This document shows, piece by piece, positions 1 through 8,796 of a stretch of 59,714 nt of DNA (the stretch's first letter is position 1; each line of letters opens with the position of its first letter). A model generated the notes under the pieces. The model was not told where the DNA came from and searched no databases. It saw nothing but the letters and a program-made list of their open reading frames with translations. This DNA is from an uncultured Aquimarina sp. (GTDB taxonomy: Bacteria > Bacteroidota > Bacteroidia > Flavobacteriales > Flavobacteriaceae): contig CALLUJ010000016.1 of the NCBI GenBank assembly GCA_938011245.1, positions 1-59,714 of the forward strand, read 5' to 3'. The position numbers were made by a program, and so were the translations under genes.

Positions 1-75
1 TAATCGTTGTGCTTTAAAGTAATCGATACATGATTTTTCATCTGGAAATTGTTTGTGGAAATCAGATAAAGTCAT
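1..75 (-). CDS. IS1595-like transposase, N-terminal fragment cut by the window edge
   Basis: The first 25 codons match those of the copy that starts at 59537, except for residue 13 (Glu here, Lys there). The zinc ribbon and catalytic domain lie outside the window. The assignment therefore depends on the longer right-hand copy. Confidence 0.75.
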   Translation of the reverse strand, partial: MTLSDFHKQFPDEKSCIDYFKAQRL

Positions 76-139
76 ATAGAATTTTTAATCTAATTTAAGA
101 ATTAAAATAGAAAAAGACCAAAAACGGATAGTCATAAAA
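1..139 (-). mobile_element. End of an IS1595-like insertion sequence, left copy
   Basis: These bases are the reverse complement of 59474-59611, with three substitutions and one single-base length difference. They hold the outer end of an insertion sequence and the first 25 codons of its transposase on the minus strand. The outer tip, at 116-139, is identical in both copies and is the probable terminal inverted repeat. The rest of the element lies outside the window, so target duplications cannot be seen. The IS tip lies only 55 bases before the next start codon, so the insertion probably replaced that gene's original upstream region. Confidence 0.85.
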
Positions 140-194
140 TAAATTATTAATAGTTTATATTGTAATTAGTTTTATATATAAAAATTACGATATA

Positions 195-1697
195 ATGACT
201 GTAATTACTGCCATAATTGAAACACTTACTGCCAATGAAAAAAAGGAATTTATTCAATTATTAAAGAGAAAAAATACTCGATACGATACTAAAAACATAA
301 TATTATTTAAGCTACTAAATAGCCATACCACTCCTAAAGATATCCAATTAAAGCTCTATAAAAAACCTTCTAAAGGAGCCTACCATGCTCTATGCAAAAG
401 GCTTCACGATAATTTAATTGATTTTATTGCTTCCAAAAGTTTTAAAAATGAATCTTCAGAAGAAATGGAAGTTTTAAAATTACTGGTTGCTAGCCGTACT
501 TTTTTTGAGCATAAACAATATGCTATCGGTTTCTCGACACTTGCAAAAGCAAAACGCAATGCTAAAAAATATGATTTATACAGTATATTAAATGAAATTT
601 ATTACACACAGATTTTATATGCTCAACAAAACACCAAAGCTTCTTTACCTAATTTAATTCATGAATTCAAAAACAATCAAGAACTCTTAAAACAAGAAGA
701 AAACTTTACTTTATTCTATGCCTCTGTTACTTACGAAATTGAGCAATTAGATATCTCATTAGTAGATATATTAGAATCTAATTTCTCTAAGTATAGTATT
801 TCTGTTTCCGAAAATTTAAGTTATAAATCCTTTTTTTTCTTATTAGAAGTTATTACTAATACGGCAAATATTAATAGAGATTACAAGAACATACTTCCTT
901 TTATAGAAAACACCTATAAATTACTTAAAAAGGAAGAGCGCCTAATAGAGAGACAACTTTTTTATCATATTCAAATTATATATTATGTAGCGAATTCACA
1001 TTTTAGAAATAGAAATTTTAATACTACACTCCACTATTTATCGGAAATGTTACAACAAATGCATTTACAACAAAGAAAGTATTACAATCGTTTTTTACCT
1101 CAGTACACATTACTTTACTGTTTAACTCAAAATTTTATTGGAAATGCATTGGGTTCAATTCAAACTCTTGAATGCTTCAATTTTAAAAAATACAACTCTC
1201 AAATATCGTATTCTTTAGATTTACGATTAGCTTTAGTTCTTTTTTATTTTCAGCAGTCTCAATTCAAAAAAGCTTTGGAAGTCTTTAATCATTTTCATCA
1301 TAGTGATTATTGGTACACTAAAAAGGCTAGCAACTTATGGGTAATACAAAAAAATTTAATTGAACTTTTAATTTATATTGAATTGAATTTCGAAGATCTT
1401 TTAGAGTCCCGGCTAAAAAGCTTTAGTAAAAAGCATATTTCGTATTTAAATAGCAAAAATGAAATTGAAGTTATTATTTTCTTCAAATTAATTACTTCTA
1501 TATCTAAAAACTTTACATACATCCAAACTAAAGAGTTTAATATTAAAATTAAGCAGCTTAAAGACACTTCTAATCTTAAAAACAATGATATCTTTTATAT
1601 TAGTTTTTATGCGTGGTTGATTTCTAAACAAAATCAAACCAATTTGTATGAAAACACACTAAAAACATTACAACAAAGTAATACTCCTTCTCTTTAA
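195..1697 (+). CDS. Hypothetical helical protein, possibly TPR-like
   Basis: A 500-residue protein that I cannot assign to a named family. It is rich in Leu, Lys, Phe, Tyr and Asn and looks almost entirely alpha-helical. Several stretches have the spacing of degenerate helix-turn-helix solenoid repeats, for example around residues 90-120, 260-300 and 340-370. There is no signal peptide or membrane segment. The ATG at 195 gives a natural N-terminus (MTVITAIIETLTANEKKEF), so the adjacent IS insertion does not seem to have removed coding sequence. Its own promoter may now lie in or beside the IS end. Very AT-rich codon use matches the neighbours. Confidence 0.65.
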   Translation: MTVITAIIETLTANEKKEFIQLLKRKNTRYDTKNIILFKLLNSHTTPKDIQLKLYKKPSKGAYHALCKRLHDNLIDFIASKSFKNESSEEMEVLKLLVASRTFFEHKQYAIGFSTLAKAKRNAKKYDLYSILNEIYYTQILYAQQNTKASLPNLIHEFKNNQELLKQEENFTLFYASVTYEIEQLDISLVDILESNFSKYSISVSENLSYKSFFFLLEVITNTANINRDYKNILPFIENTYKLLKKEERLIERQLFYHIQIIYYVANSHFRNRNFNTTLHYLSEMLQQMHLQQRKYYNRFLPQYTLLYCLTQNFIGNALGSIQTLECFNFKKYNSQISYSLDLRLALVLFYFQQSQFKKALEVFNHFHHSDYWYTKKASNLWVIQKNLIELLIYIELNFEDLLESRLKSFSKKHISYLNSKNEIEVIIFFKLITSISKNFTYIQTKEFNIKIKQLKDTSNLKNNDIFYISFYAWLISKQNQTNLYENTLKTLQQSNTPSL

Positions 1698-2070
1698 ATT
1701 CATTAATACTCTTAAGAATTGTATTCTAAAACCAACTCAATTATCTTAATGCTTCTTTACCTTCATTTAAAGCCTATTACTTTCCACTATAGCCCCTATA
1801 AAGAAAAGCATTAAGTCTCTTTTTGCTTTTACTTTTCTTAAATGTTTTCTTTTGATTCACTAGGGTTAATTCGTAATAAAAATTACTCTTGCATTCATTA
1901 AATTAATTCTGGGGAATTATCAATATTTAAGAATATTCAATAAACGCGTATTAAATTAGAGGTGGCATTATATAAACTTCCCATTAAATTCTTTTATAAA
2001 AAACGAGAATCCTAAAGTTTTTAGAACTCTCGTTTTAAAAAATATTTTTTTTATAGATTATAAAAAAGTA
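1698..2070. other. Intergenic gap with no gene seen
   Basis: This AT-rich stretch lies between two genes that converge on it. I find no coding frame, tRNA or recognisable RNA. The only clear structure is the terminator hairpin at 2000-2036. Confidence 0.6.
2000..2036 (-). terminator. Probable terminator of the secreted beta-helix gene
   Basis: AAAACGAGA at 2000-2008 pairs perfectly with TCTCGTTTT at 2028-2036 across a 19-base loop. On the minus strand the stem ends in a run of T, which suits the gene ending at 2071. The A/T-rich flanks would let it work from both sides. Confidence 0.6.
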
Positions 2071-3669
2071 TTACTGTTTAATTAACTTTTTATTCGTTAC
2101 TGTTTCTCCTTCATTTATTTTCACAAAATAAATTCCGGTTGATAAATCTGAAATATCTATTTGATTATCTTCTGATATATTATAAGAAGGGATATGTTTC
2201 ACCATTTGTCCTATAGTATTAAAAATATATACAGAAGCTGTCTGAACATCGTCAATACTTATAGAATCATTATTATTCACAATAATATTTAAATTCTTTG
2301 AACTTGAAGGGCAAGCTCTTAACAACTCTCTAAAGCCAATAAAATTCTTCTGATGTTCTGCTCTGGAACGATTGTTAAACGTAATGTTTTGAACTCTAAC
2401 AGAATAACACATTAAAGGAGCTCCTTGTGTTGGATTTCCTCTGCTATCTGTTATATTAGTTTCACAAGCAGAGTTTGCCCTATTGTCTATTGCTCCTACT
2501 GAACGAAAGATTCTAGATTCTCCATCTGGGCTAATTGGTGTATTTAGTAAGTTACCCTGTCTTCCATTACATCTAAAAAACGCAATCATTCTACCCGTTA
2601 CTTGTGCTCCTGTTGCTTGAGGGTTTACCGTAATATTTCTAATAATTGAATTTGAATTAAAACTACCAGAATTTGCTACTGCTGTCCCGGTTGCTTCAAC
2701 GTTTACACCTCTAAAACCTGGTGCTAATACAACACCAAATGCAGAAGCATCAGCTCTCACACCACCCACTTCTACCAATCCTTGATTTACACGGTGTGGA
2801 GATAATAATACTGCAGCCTGACCATTAGATACTCTAACGTTTCTAGCAGCAATATTATTAATCGTCATAGAACTGTCAGAAGATACAATACGGCCATCAC
2901 TCTCTATACGCAATGATACCCCCCCGGTACCATTTAAATTTGTGAAAAGAATATCTCTACCAGCAACCATTTGCATAATTCCAAACCCTGCTCTAGCACT
3001 AGTTTGTCTTACATTATTTATAAAACCATTTCTAGGAACTCTATCAAAATTTCTTTCTCCACCTTCAAAACTAAAAAACAAACTTGCAAATAGGGTGTTT
3101 GCGTCATTTATAATAACATTACGCAGTCTAAAATTAGTTACATTACCAAACCTAGCTAAAGTAGCTTGTGTGGTACTATTATTTGCCCGTATATTTACAG
3201 CAAACCTCCCTCCCATTCCTTCTACAGAAACATTTCTAAGAGCTGTAGCACTACCGTTACCAAACATAAAAATATTGTTTCTGAAACCAGGTAGTAAACG
3301 GGTAATAATTCTAATATTACTTTGAATTCTAATCCTAATATTATTTAACATGTTAATATTTGCCAAATAAATGTTTTTTCTATCAATTATAAATGTATCG
3401 TTATCAACATTTTCAGCTAAAATTTCAATTGTCCCTCCTCCTTGTCCAGACAATCTTCTAATTTCAAAATTTAATCGTTGTGAATCTACAGCATCATTAT
3501 TTCCAGTTAACCTAATTCTAAAAGTCGTTCGTCTCATCCCAGAAGTTAAGGTGAAATAGTCATTAGGGGTAGTTGATAGTGAGAACGGTTGAGCACTTGT
3601 AGTACAAATACATAAAAGGTTAGCAAATAAGGTTAAACAAAACAGTTTATTTAATGTAATTCTTTTCAT
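2071..3669 (-). CDS. Secreted T9SS-sorted protein with a beta-helix-like body
   Basis: A 532-residue exported protein. Residues 1-26 form a signal peptide (hydrophobic core, then TSAQP). The last 70 or so residues have the look of a type A T9SS sorting domain, including YIFNTIGQ, STGIYFVKI and the final KKLIKQ. The product should cross the outer membrane by type IX secretion and be anchored or released. The middle, about 40-430, has many short strands of the form RNVxI/NNIxx, typical of right-handed parallel beta-helix proteins, which include many polysaccharide lyases and hydrolases. I see no recognisable catalytic signature, so no substrate is assigned. It stands alone between a convergent hypothetical gene and a divergent histidine kinase. 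Confidence 0.75.
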   Translation of the reverse strand: MKRITLNKLFCLTLFANLLCICTTSAQPFSLSTTPNDYFTLTSGMRRTTFRIRLTGNNDAVDSQRLNFEIRRLSGQGGGTIEILAENVDNDTFIIDRKNIYLANINMLNNIRIRIQSNIRIITRLLPGFRNNIFMFGNGSATALRNVSVEGMGGRFAVNIRANNSTTQATLARFGNVTNFRLRNVIINDANTLFASLFFSFEGGERNFDRVPRNGFINNVRQTSARAGFGIMQMVAGRDILFTNLNGTGGVSLRIESDGRIVSSDSSMTINNIAARNVRVSNGQAAVLLSPHRVNQGLVEVGGVRADASAFGVVLAPGFRGVNVEATGTAVANSGSFNSNSIIRNITVNPQATGAQVTGRMIAFFRCNGRQGNLLNTPISPDGESRIFRSVGAIDNRANSACETNITDSRGNPTQGAPLMCYSVRVQNITFNNRSRAEHQKNFIGFRELLRACPSSSKNLNIIVNNNDSISIDDVQTASVYIFNTIGQMVKHIPSYNISEDNQIDISDLSTGIYFVKINEGETVTNKKLIKQ

Positions 3670-3932
3670 AATTTTTTTATTTTACAGTTGTTATTTGTGA
3701 ACTTCATAAATATACTTAATTAATTTAATTTATTCGTAATTTTATATTGTTAAAAATAATAATTTAATAATAATTAACAATATAATAATATATTTCGTTT
3801 TCGTTATTTACTCATATTAAATTTAATTAACCTTAATAATATAACTACAACAACTAGTAATAATAGTACTAAATGCTATTATTAAAATTATAATAGAAAA
3901 TCGTTCTACATTATACGTATTAACCTTAAATT

Positions 3933-6413
3933 TTGTTTTTATATTGTAGCCTATTAATTTTATTACTTTTGCGAAAATTTGTCAAAAAAAAATCTAAAAA
4001 TAAGATTACTAAAAAGTTGCTTATTAGCTACTCTTTAGTACTACTTATTACTGTTGGTGCTTTTATTCTATTTTATAAGCAATTGAGTAGGTTTAATGAA
4101 TTTAGAAATGAAACTACTGGATTTAACGATCATATTTTTCTAATAACAGAAACCATTACAGACCTGTACGAAGTAGAATCGCTTGGAAGAAACCTTATTA
4201 AAGATGCCGATACTATTGCTTTTAAGGTTTACAAAAAAAAGATTGAAAAAATTAATAATTCTATTGATTCTCTTGCCACAAAATATCCCGATACCAGCCA
4301 ACGAATAAAAATTAATACTATTAACGATTTACTTAGACGAAAAAGAATAAATATTGATCAACTTATTGAAATTTATAAAAAGAAAAACGCAGAGACTTAT
4401 TACGCCACAGCCGTGAGGGAATTAAAGAAAATAGATCCTACATTTAAAAATTATACTTATAAGAACCGATTTAGAAATCTAAAAAGTCACCAACGCAATT
4501 ATTTAATTAAACTATTAGAATACTCTAAAATAGACAATGAAAATAAATTAAGTAATAAAACAATAGATTCTATTGCTGCATCAGTAACGCAGGTTCTTCT
4601 TAAATTATCAAAAGAAGAGCGAGATATTCAAAAAAGTATAGAGACTAAAGAAGATGAAATTTTAGAAAATGAACGCATCCTTACTTCTCAGATTAGAGAT
4701 ATGTTAACCGCTTTGGAGTATAAAGAACTTCAATTATATAGCCAACAAGCTCAAAAATCAAAAGATATTTTATCTAAGACATACAAGATACTTTTCTTTT
4801 TTGCTTTATTAAGTTTACTAATGGCTCTTGTTTTTCTAAACCTTATTAATAAAGATGTAAAAACTGAAAACAAAAGTCGTATAGAACTTCAGAAAGCCAA
4901 AAACTACACTGAAAAATTATTAAAAAATAGAGAACGTTTAATGAACATGGTTACTCATGATATTAGAGCTCCTTTAAATACCATAATGGGATTTTTAGAA
5001 TTATTAGAAAATTCGGAAACTAGTACTAAAAATCAACAATATATAAACCAAATGCAGAAATCTTCGGATTATATGTTAAATTTAGTAAACGAGTTATTAG
5101 ACTTTTCTAAAGTAGAGTCTGGAAAACTCTCTATAGATAAAGTTAGCTTCCAACCCAATACCGTAATTGAAAATGCTATTAGACTAGGGATACCTACTAA
5201 AATTAATAAAGACCTTAAAGTTTCCAGTAAAATTGACGAACGATTACAAGGAATATTTATAAGTGATCCATATAGAATAAGACAGATTGCCGTAAACCTT
5301 ATTAGTAATGCTTATAAGTTTACAGAAAAAGGGTATATTATTGTTACTGCACATTTAGATAATCCAAACAGCAACAACCCTGTTTTAAAACTATCGGTAT
5401 CTGATTCTGGCGTAGGAATAGATACTCAACAACAAGAGTCCATTTTTGAAGCATTTAAACAAAACGAAACAACTAAAACCCAAAATTATAAAGGTTTTGG
5501 CTTAGGTTTGTTTATTACTAAAAATTTAATAAAATTATTAGACGGAGAGCTAAGCGTAACGAGCCAATTAGGAAAAGGGAGCTCTTTCAAATGTTTAATC
5601 CCTATTGAAAAAAGCACGACTTCTTTAATTAAAAATACCTCAAAAAAAATAATTTTACCTAATCAAAATATTTCGGTAGTAATTATAGATGATGAGATTT
5701 CTCAATTAACCTTTTTAAAAGCCGTTTTAGATCAAAATAAAATTAAACATACTAGTTTTCAAAATGCTAAAAACGCCTTGGGTTTTATAATTAAGAACAA
5801 GCCAACTATTGTTTTGACAGATATTCAAATGCCTATTATGGATGGTTTTGAGCTTATAAAAATTCTAAAAAAACATCCTAAAACCGATAAAATACCTGTA
5901 ATAGCATTAACTGGCAATAACATATTTACACCCCAAAGTTTCAAAAAAGCTGGATTTTCTTCTAATTTAATGAAACCTTACAAACCTCAACAATTATTAG
6001 AAATTATTGCTTCTTTTATTAACATAGAAATAAATACCCCCGAAGCTACTAAAATCCAAAACAAGGAATTAGAGCTTATAACTCCTTATTACAACCTTAC
6101 AGATTTGGTTCTTTTTATGGACAACGATTTAATTGCCGTAAAAAAAATAATCGAAACATTTTATAGTAGTACCTTAAACCATGTTAAGGAATGGGAAGAA
6201 GCTATTTCCTTTAAAAATCAAAACACCATTAAATATTTAGCACACAAAATGCTTCCTATGTTTATGCAAATCCATGCAAAAAATATCTCAATTCAACTTA
6301 AAGAAATAGATCAAAGAGAAATAATAGACCAACCCTGTTTTTATAAAGACTGCGAAATAATACAAGACGAAATTTTAAATATTTTAAAAAATATAAAAAA
6401 ATTTATAGCTTAA
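3933..6413 (+). CDS. Membrane hybrid sensor histidine kinase with receiver and Hpt-like domains
   Basis: Numbered from the TTG at 3933. A transmembrane helix at about 30-50 and a second at about 283-303 enclose a helical extracytoplasmic sensor domain. The histidine kinase core follows: phospho-acceptor His342 in the H-box THDIRAPLN, an N-box around 453 (NLISNAYKF), and G boxes DSGVGID and GFGLGLF. A receiver domain at about 580-700 has its phosphorylatable Asp at 630 (LTDIQMP). The C-terminal helical domain carries His771 (AHKM) in an Hpt-like context. There is no ATG for a long way into the frame, so the start is a TTG at 3933, 3969 or 4017; the last would begin just at the first membrane helix. 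The gene overlaps the NtrC-type regulator tail-to-tail by 11 bases, which suggests the two form one phosphorelay. Confidence 0.88.
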   Translation: MFLYCSLLILLLLRKFVKKKSKNKITKKLLISYSLVLLITVGAFILFYKQLSRFNEFRNETTGFNDHIFLITETITDLYEVESLGRNLIKDADTIAFKVYKKKIEKINNSIDSLATKYPDTSQRIKINTINDLLRRKRINIDQLIEIYKKKNAETYYATAVRELKKIDPTFKNYTYKNRFRNLKSHQRNYLIKLLEYSKIDNENKLSNKTIDSIAASVTQVLLKLSKEERDIQKSIETKEDEILENERILTSQIRDMLTALEYKELQLYSQQAQKSKDILSKTYKILFFFALLSLLMALVFLNLINKDVKTENKSRIELQKAKNYTEKLLKNRERLMNMVTHDIRAPLNTIMGFLELLENSETSTKNQQYINQMQKSSDYMLNLVNELLDFSKVESGKLSIDKVSFQPNTVIENAIRLGIPTKINKDLKVSSKIDERLQGIFISDPYRIRQIAVNLISNAYKFTEKGYIIVTAHLDNPNSNNPVLKLSVSDSGVGIDTQQQESIFEAFKQNETTKTQNYKGFGLGLFITKNLIKLLDGELSVTSQLGKGSSFKCLIPIEKSTTSLIKNTSKKIILPNQNISVVIIDDEISQLTFLKAVLDQNKIKHTSFQNAKNALGFIIKNKPTIVLTDIQMPIMDGFELIKILKKHPKTDKIPVIALTGNNIFTPQSFKKAGFSSNLMKPYKPQQLLEIIASFINIEINTPEATKIQNKELELITPYYNLTDLVLFMDNDLIAVKKIIETFYSSTLNHVKEWEEAISFKNQNTIKYLAHKMLPMFMQIHAKNISIQLKEIDQREIIDQPCFYKDCEIIQDEILNILKNIKKFIA
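3944..3971 (+). promoter_or_regulatory. Candidate Bacteroidetes promoter for the hybrid kinase
   Basis: TTG at 3944-3946, a 17-base spacer, and TACTTTTG at 3964-3971 fit the Bacteroidetes -33/-7 pattern TTG...TAnnTTTG. It overlaps the far 5' end of the open frame. If it is active, the TTG codons at 3933 and 3969 cannot start translation of this transcript. Confidence 0.35.
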
Positions 6414-7767
6414 TATCTAAGCGTTTTAATTTATTATAAAGCGTTTTTCTATCTATTTGAAGCAATTTAGCTGCCTTAGCCTTGTTTCCTTTAGTTAACT
6501 CTAAAGTCCTTTTAATTTTAGATGCTTCAGACTCTTCATTATATAGAGGGCTTATTTCTATTTGTTTGTTTGATTTTACTATTGAAATGGGTAAATGGTC
6601 TACTCTTACAAATTCGTTATTTTTAGATAATAATACAACTCGCTTAATTACATTTTGTAATTCTCGAAGGTTACCTGGCCAATTATAATTTTTTAAAACA
6701 GTGTACACTTCATCATCAATACCTAAGCAATTTCTACCTAATTCTATATTTGCTTTTTCTATAAAATGATTAACAAAAAGCATCAAATCTCCAATTCTAT
6801 CTCTCAAAGAGGGAACATTAATCGTAAATTCATTTAATCGATACAACAAATCTTCTCTAAAATCGCCTTGTTCGGACTCTTCTTCTAAATTACTATTAGT
6901 TGCTGCGATAATCCTAATATCAACATCCATTTCAGTAGTACTTCCTACTGGTCTAATTTTTCTTTCTTGAATAGCTCTTAACAATTGTACTTGAAGCTCG
7001 TAACTTAAATTTCCTATTTCGTCTAAAAACAATGTTCCTCCATTGGCCATTTTAAAATGTCCTTCCTTATCCGATAATGCTCCTGTAAAAGATCCTTTAA
7101 TATGACCAAAAAATTCGCTTGAAGCCAGCTCCTTAGGTATTGCTCCACAGTCTACTGCTACAAAAGGTTTTTTTGCTCTCGTACTTAAATCATGAATAGT
7201 TTTTGCTATATTTTCTTTACCTGTTCCACTTTCTCCAATAATTAGAATAGACATTGGCGTAGGAGCCACTAACTCTATATAATCGTGCATTTTTTTTGAA
7301 ACCGAAGTATTTCCCTTTATAAAACCCGTTGTAAGCGCCTTAACATTTTCTATTATATGCTCATCAGTATTAATTACTTGTTCAGAAAAATCTGTTTCAA
7401 CCTTTAAAGAAGGTGTTTCTAATGCTTTTTCTATAACCGATAATAGTACAGAAGGCTGAATTGGTTTTTCTAAATAATCTAACGCCCCTAATTGCATGGC
7501 TTTTACTGCAAGATTAATTTCTGCATAACCTGTCATCATTATTATAGGGAACTCTCTTATTTTTTTGGCATATTCTATAATTTCCAAATCGTTACTATCG
7601 GGAAGTCTCATATCCGACAATAGTAAATCGTAGGTAACTGTATCTAGTTCACTTTTGGCCTGTCCATAAGTACTAACAGTGGTAACTTTATAATTCTTCT
7701 TAACTAAAAAGGTTTCTAATAATTTACTAAACGACAAATCGTCTTCAACTAGTAAAATATGTGCCAT
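6403..7767 (-). CDS. NtrC-family sigma-54-dependent response regulator
   Basis: 454 residues with the full NtrC layout. The receiver domain (1-115) has acidic residues D9/D10, phospho-acceptor D52, T79 and K101. The AAA+ sigma-54 activation domain (about 150-385) has Walker A GESGTGKE at 178-185, the sigma-54 contact loop at 225-230 and Walker B GTLFLDE at 244-250. A Fis-type helix-turn-helix covers about 427-450 (KAAKLLQIDRKTLYNKL). The usual GAFTGA loop reads GSFTGA here; that Ala-to-Ser change occurs in working homologues. The gene converges on the hybrid kinase with 11 bases of overlap. Targets are unknown, and no clear sigma-54 promoter was found next to it. Confidence 0.93.
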   Translation of the reverse strand: MAHILLVEDDLSFSKLLETFLVKKNYKVTTVSTYGQAKSELDTVTYDLLLSDMRLPDSNDLEIIEYAKKIREFPIIMMTGYAEINLAVKAMQLGALDYLEKPIQPSVLLSVIEKALETPSLKVETDFSEQVINTDEHIIENVKALTTGFIKGNTSVSKKMHDYIELVAPTPMSILIIGESGTGKENIAKTIHDLSTRAKKPFVAVDCGAIPKELASSEFFGHIKGSFTGALSDKEGHFKMANGGTLFLDEIGNLSYELQVQLLRAIQERKIRPVGSTTEMDVDIRIIAATNSNLEEESEQGDFREDLLYRLNEFTINVPSLRDRIGDLMLFVNHFIEKANIELGRNCLGIDDEVYTVLKNYNWPGNLRELQNVIKRVVLLSKNNEFVRVDHLPISIVKSNKQIEISPLYNEESEASKIKRTLELTKGNKAKAAKLLQIDRKTLYNKLKRLDIKL

Positions 7768-7822
7768 ATACTATATTGTATGTTTTAAAATAGATGCTCT
7801 CAAATTTTGCACCAAGAGTTAA

Positions 7823-7953
7823 TACTAAATGTATGGTATTTGATATTTGCACACAAAAATACTTTGCGTTGTAAACTCATACATTTAGTAATTTTATATA
7901 AAAAATCTCTCGCTACTAAAATTATAAAACTGAATTTACAACGCAAAGTATTT
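7823..7953. repeat. Two interleaved perfect inverted repeats (pseudoknot topology)
   Basis: Arm A at 7823-7835 (TACTAAATGTATG) is the exact reverse complement of A' at 7878-7890. Arm B at 7857-7875 is the exact 19-base reverse complement of B' at 7935-7953. The order is A-B-A'-B', so the two stems are interlocked rather than nested. The element lies in the 321-base gap upstream of the NtrC-type regulator. A minus-strand box TATTTTTG (7861 down to 7854) overlaps arm B, so it may be part of that gene's promoter or leader. Otherwise the gap 7768-8088 holds only the terminator at 8001-8038. Confidence 0.8.
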
Positions 7954-8000
7954 ATCTGTAAAAAGCAGTTAATTTGAATTCCTTCTAAAAATTATAGGTT

Positions 8001-8038
8001 AAAAAAACGGACCGTCCAAGATATGGACAGTCCGTTTT
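8001..8038 (-). terminator. Rho-independent terminator of the small secreted protein gene
   Basis: Stem AAAACGGAC (8004-8012) with GTCCGTTTT (8030-8038), one mismatched pair, then inner stem GTCCA (8014-8018) with TGGAC (8024-8028) around a five-base loop. Read on the minus strand it ends in seven T, as expected for the gene ending at 8089. Confidence 0.8.
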
Positions 8039-8088
8039 ACACACTAACTAAAACTATAATAAAGCATTACCAGTACTTTATTAGGTTA

Positions 8089-8397
8089 CTATAGCTCTAA
8101 CCATTCACCTTTGGTGTTGGCATAAACTATAGATTCTTTTCCTTCGTGGCTAAGCATTAACTTATATACCCCTTCCTTATTAACAAATGCTTTGGAAATT
8201 TTAGAGTTTTTATAATCCTTTTTTACTGCTTCTTTTACAGCTTCAGGCAATGTAGTGGCATCTACTTCTAAAAAATCTCCTTCATTAACATTAATTGTTG
8301 TTTGAGTAGAAGAAGGTGTTAAATTTAAATTGGCCGCAAAGATTTGTGTTGAGAAGACGGCGATTACTAAAATGTGCGATAACTTTAGATTATTCAT
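8089..8397 (-). CDS. Small exported protein, PepSY-like
   Basis: 102 residues with an N-terminal signal peptide ending near FAANL (about 22). The mature part has one helix (LPEAVKEAVKKDYKNSKISKA) followed by strands (GVYKLMLSHEGKESIVYANTKGEWLEL). This layout resembles the small periplasmic PepSY-like proteins common in Bacteroidetes; their role is mostly unknown and I assign none. It is a single-gene unit with its own terminator and a long upstream region containing a 17-base palindrome. Confidence 0.7.
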   Translation of the reverse strand: MNNLKLSHILVIAVFSTQIFAANLNLTPSSTQTTINVNEGDFLEVDATTLPEAVKEAVKKDYKNSKISKAFVNKEGVYKLMLSHEGKESIVYANTKGEWLEL

Positions 8398-8566
8398 GAT
8401 TGATTTGCTATACGTTGTAATAAATTTGAGTATTTAGTATAAAGGAAAATTTATGCCAATAAAATTATATCGGCTAAAAAATCACCGAATATCAATAATA
8501 ACAAGGGCTATACTGTCTTTTATAAAAATATAACACCAGACAAAATGTGTAGAAATAAAAGGGAAG

Positions 8567-8583
8567 TGTAGATAATATCTACA
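8567..8583. promoter_or_regulatory. 17-base palindrome, possible regulator site
   Basis: TGTAGATA-A-TATCTACA is a perfect inverted repeat with a one-base centre. That is the shape of a binding site for a dimeric repressor or activator. It lies 170 bases upstream of the small secreted protein gene and 262 bases upstream of xth. No candidate regulator is encoded next to it. Confidence 0.4.
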
Positions 8584-8788
8584 TATTTACTGGGGAATAC
8601 ATAAAAGCAGCCTTTTAGAAAATCTAATTCCCTACATCTTTTAAAAAAACGGCGAACCAAATATGTTATATTTCGATATTAATTTGAATTATGCCTTAAA
8701 AAACATTAAGAGAATTACATTGCTATCGACAAACACAGACATTGATGATTATTAAGTAAATAATTTCATCAAAAAACGCTCTAATTCT

Positions 8789-8796
8789 TACCTTTG
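8789..8796 (+). promoter_or_regulatory. Candidate -7 box for xth
   Basis: TACCTTTG matches the Bacteroidetes TAnnTTTG element and lies 49 bases before the xth start codon. No clear TTG -33 element is found at the usual spacing, so the call is tentative. Confidence 0.4.

Noticed and set aside
2942..3325. 127-residue open frame opposite the T9SS gene
   Set aside because: It lies wholly within the strongly supported secreted protein gene and has no family features of its own.
7768..7960. Sigma-54 promoter upstream of the NtrC-type regulator
   Set aside because: A GG-N10 spacing was found on the minus strand near 7811, but the required GC at the second element is missing.
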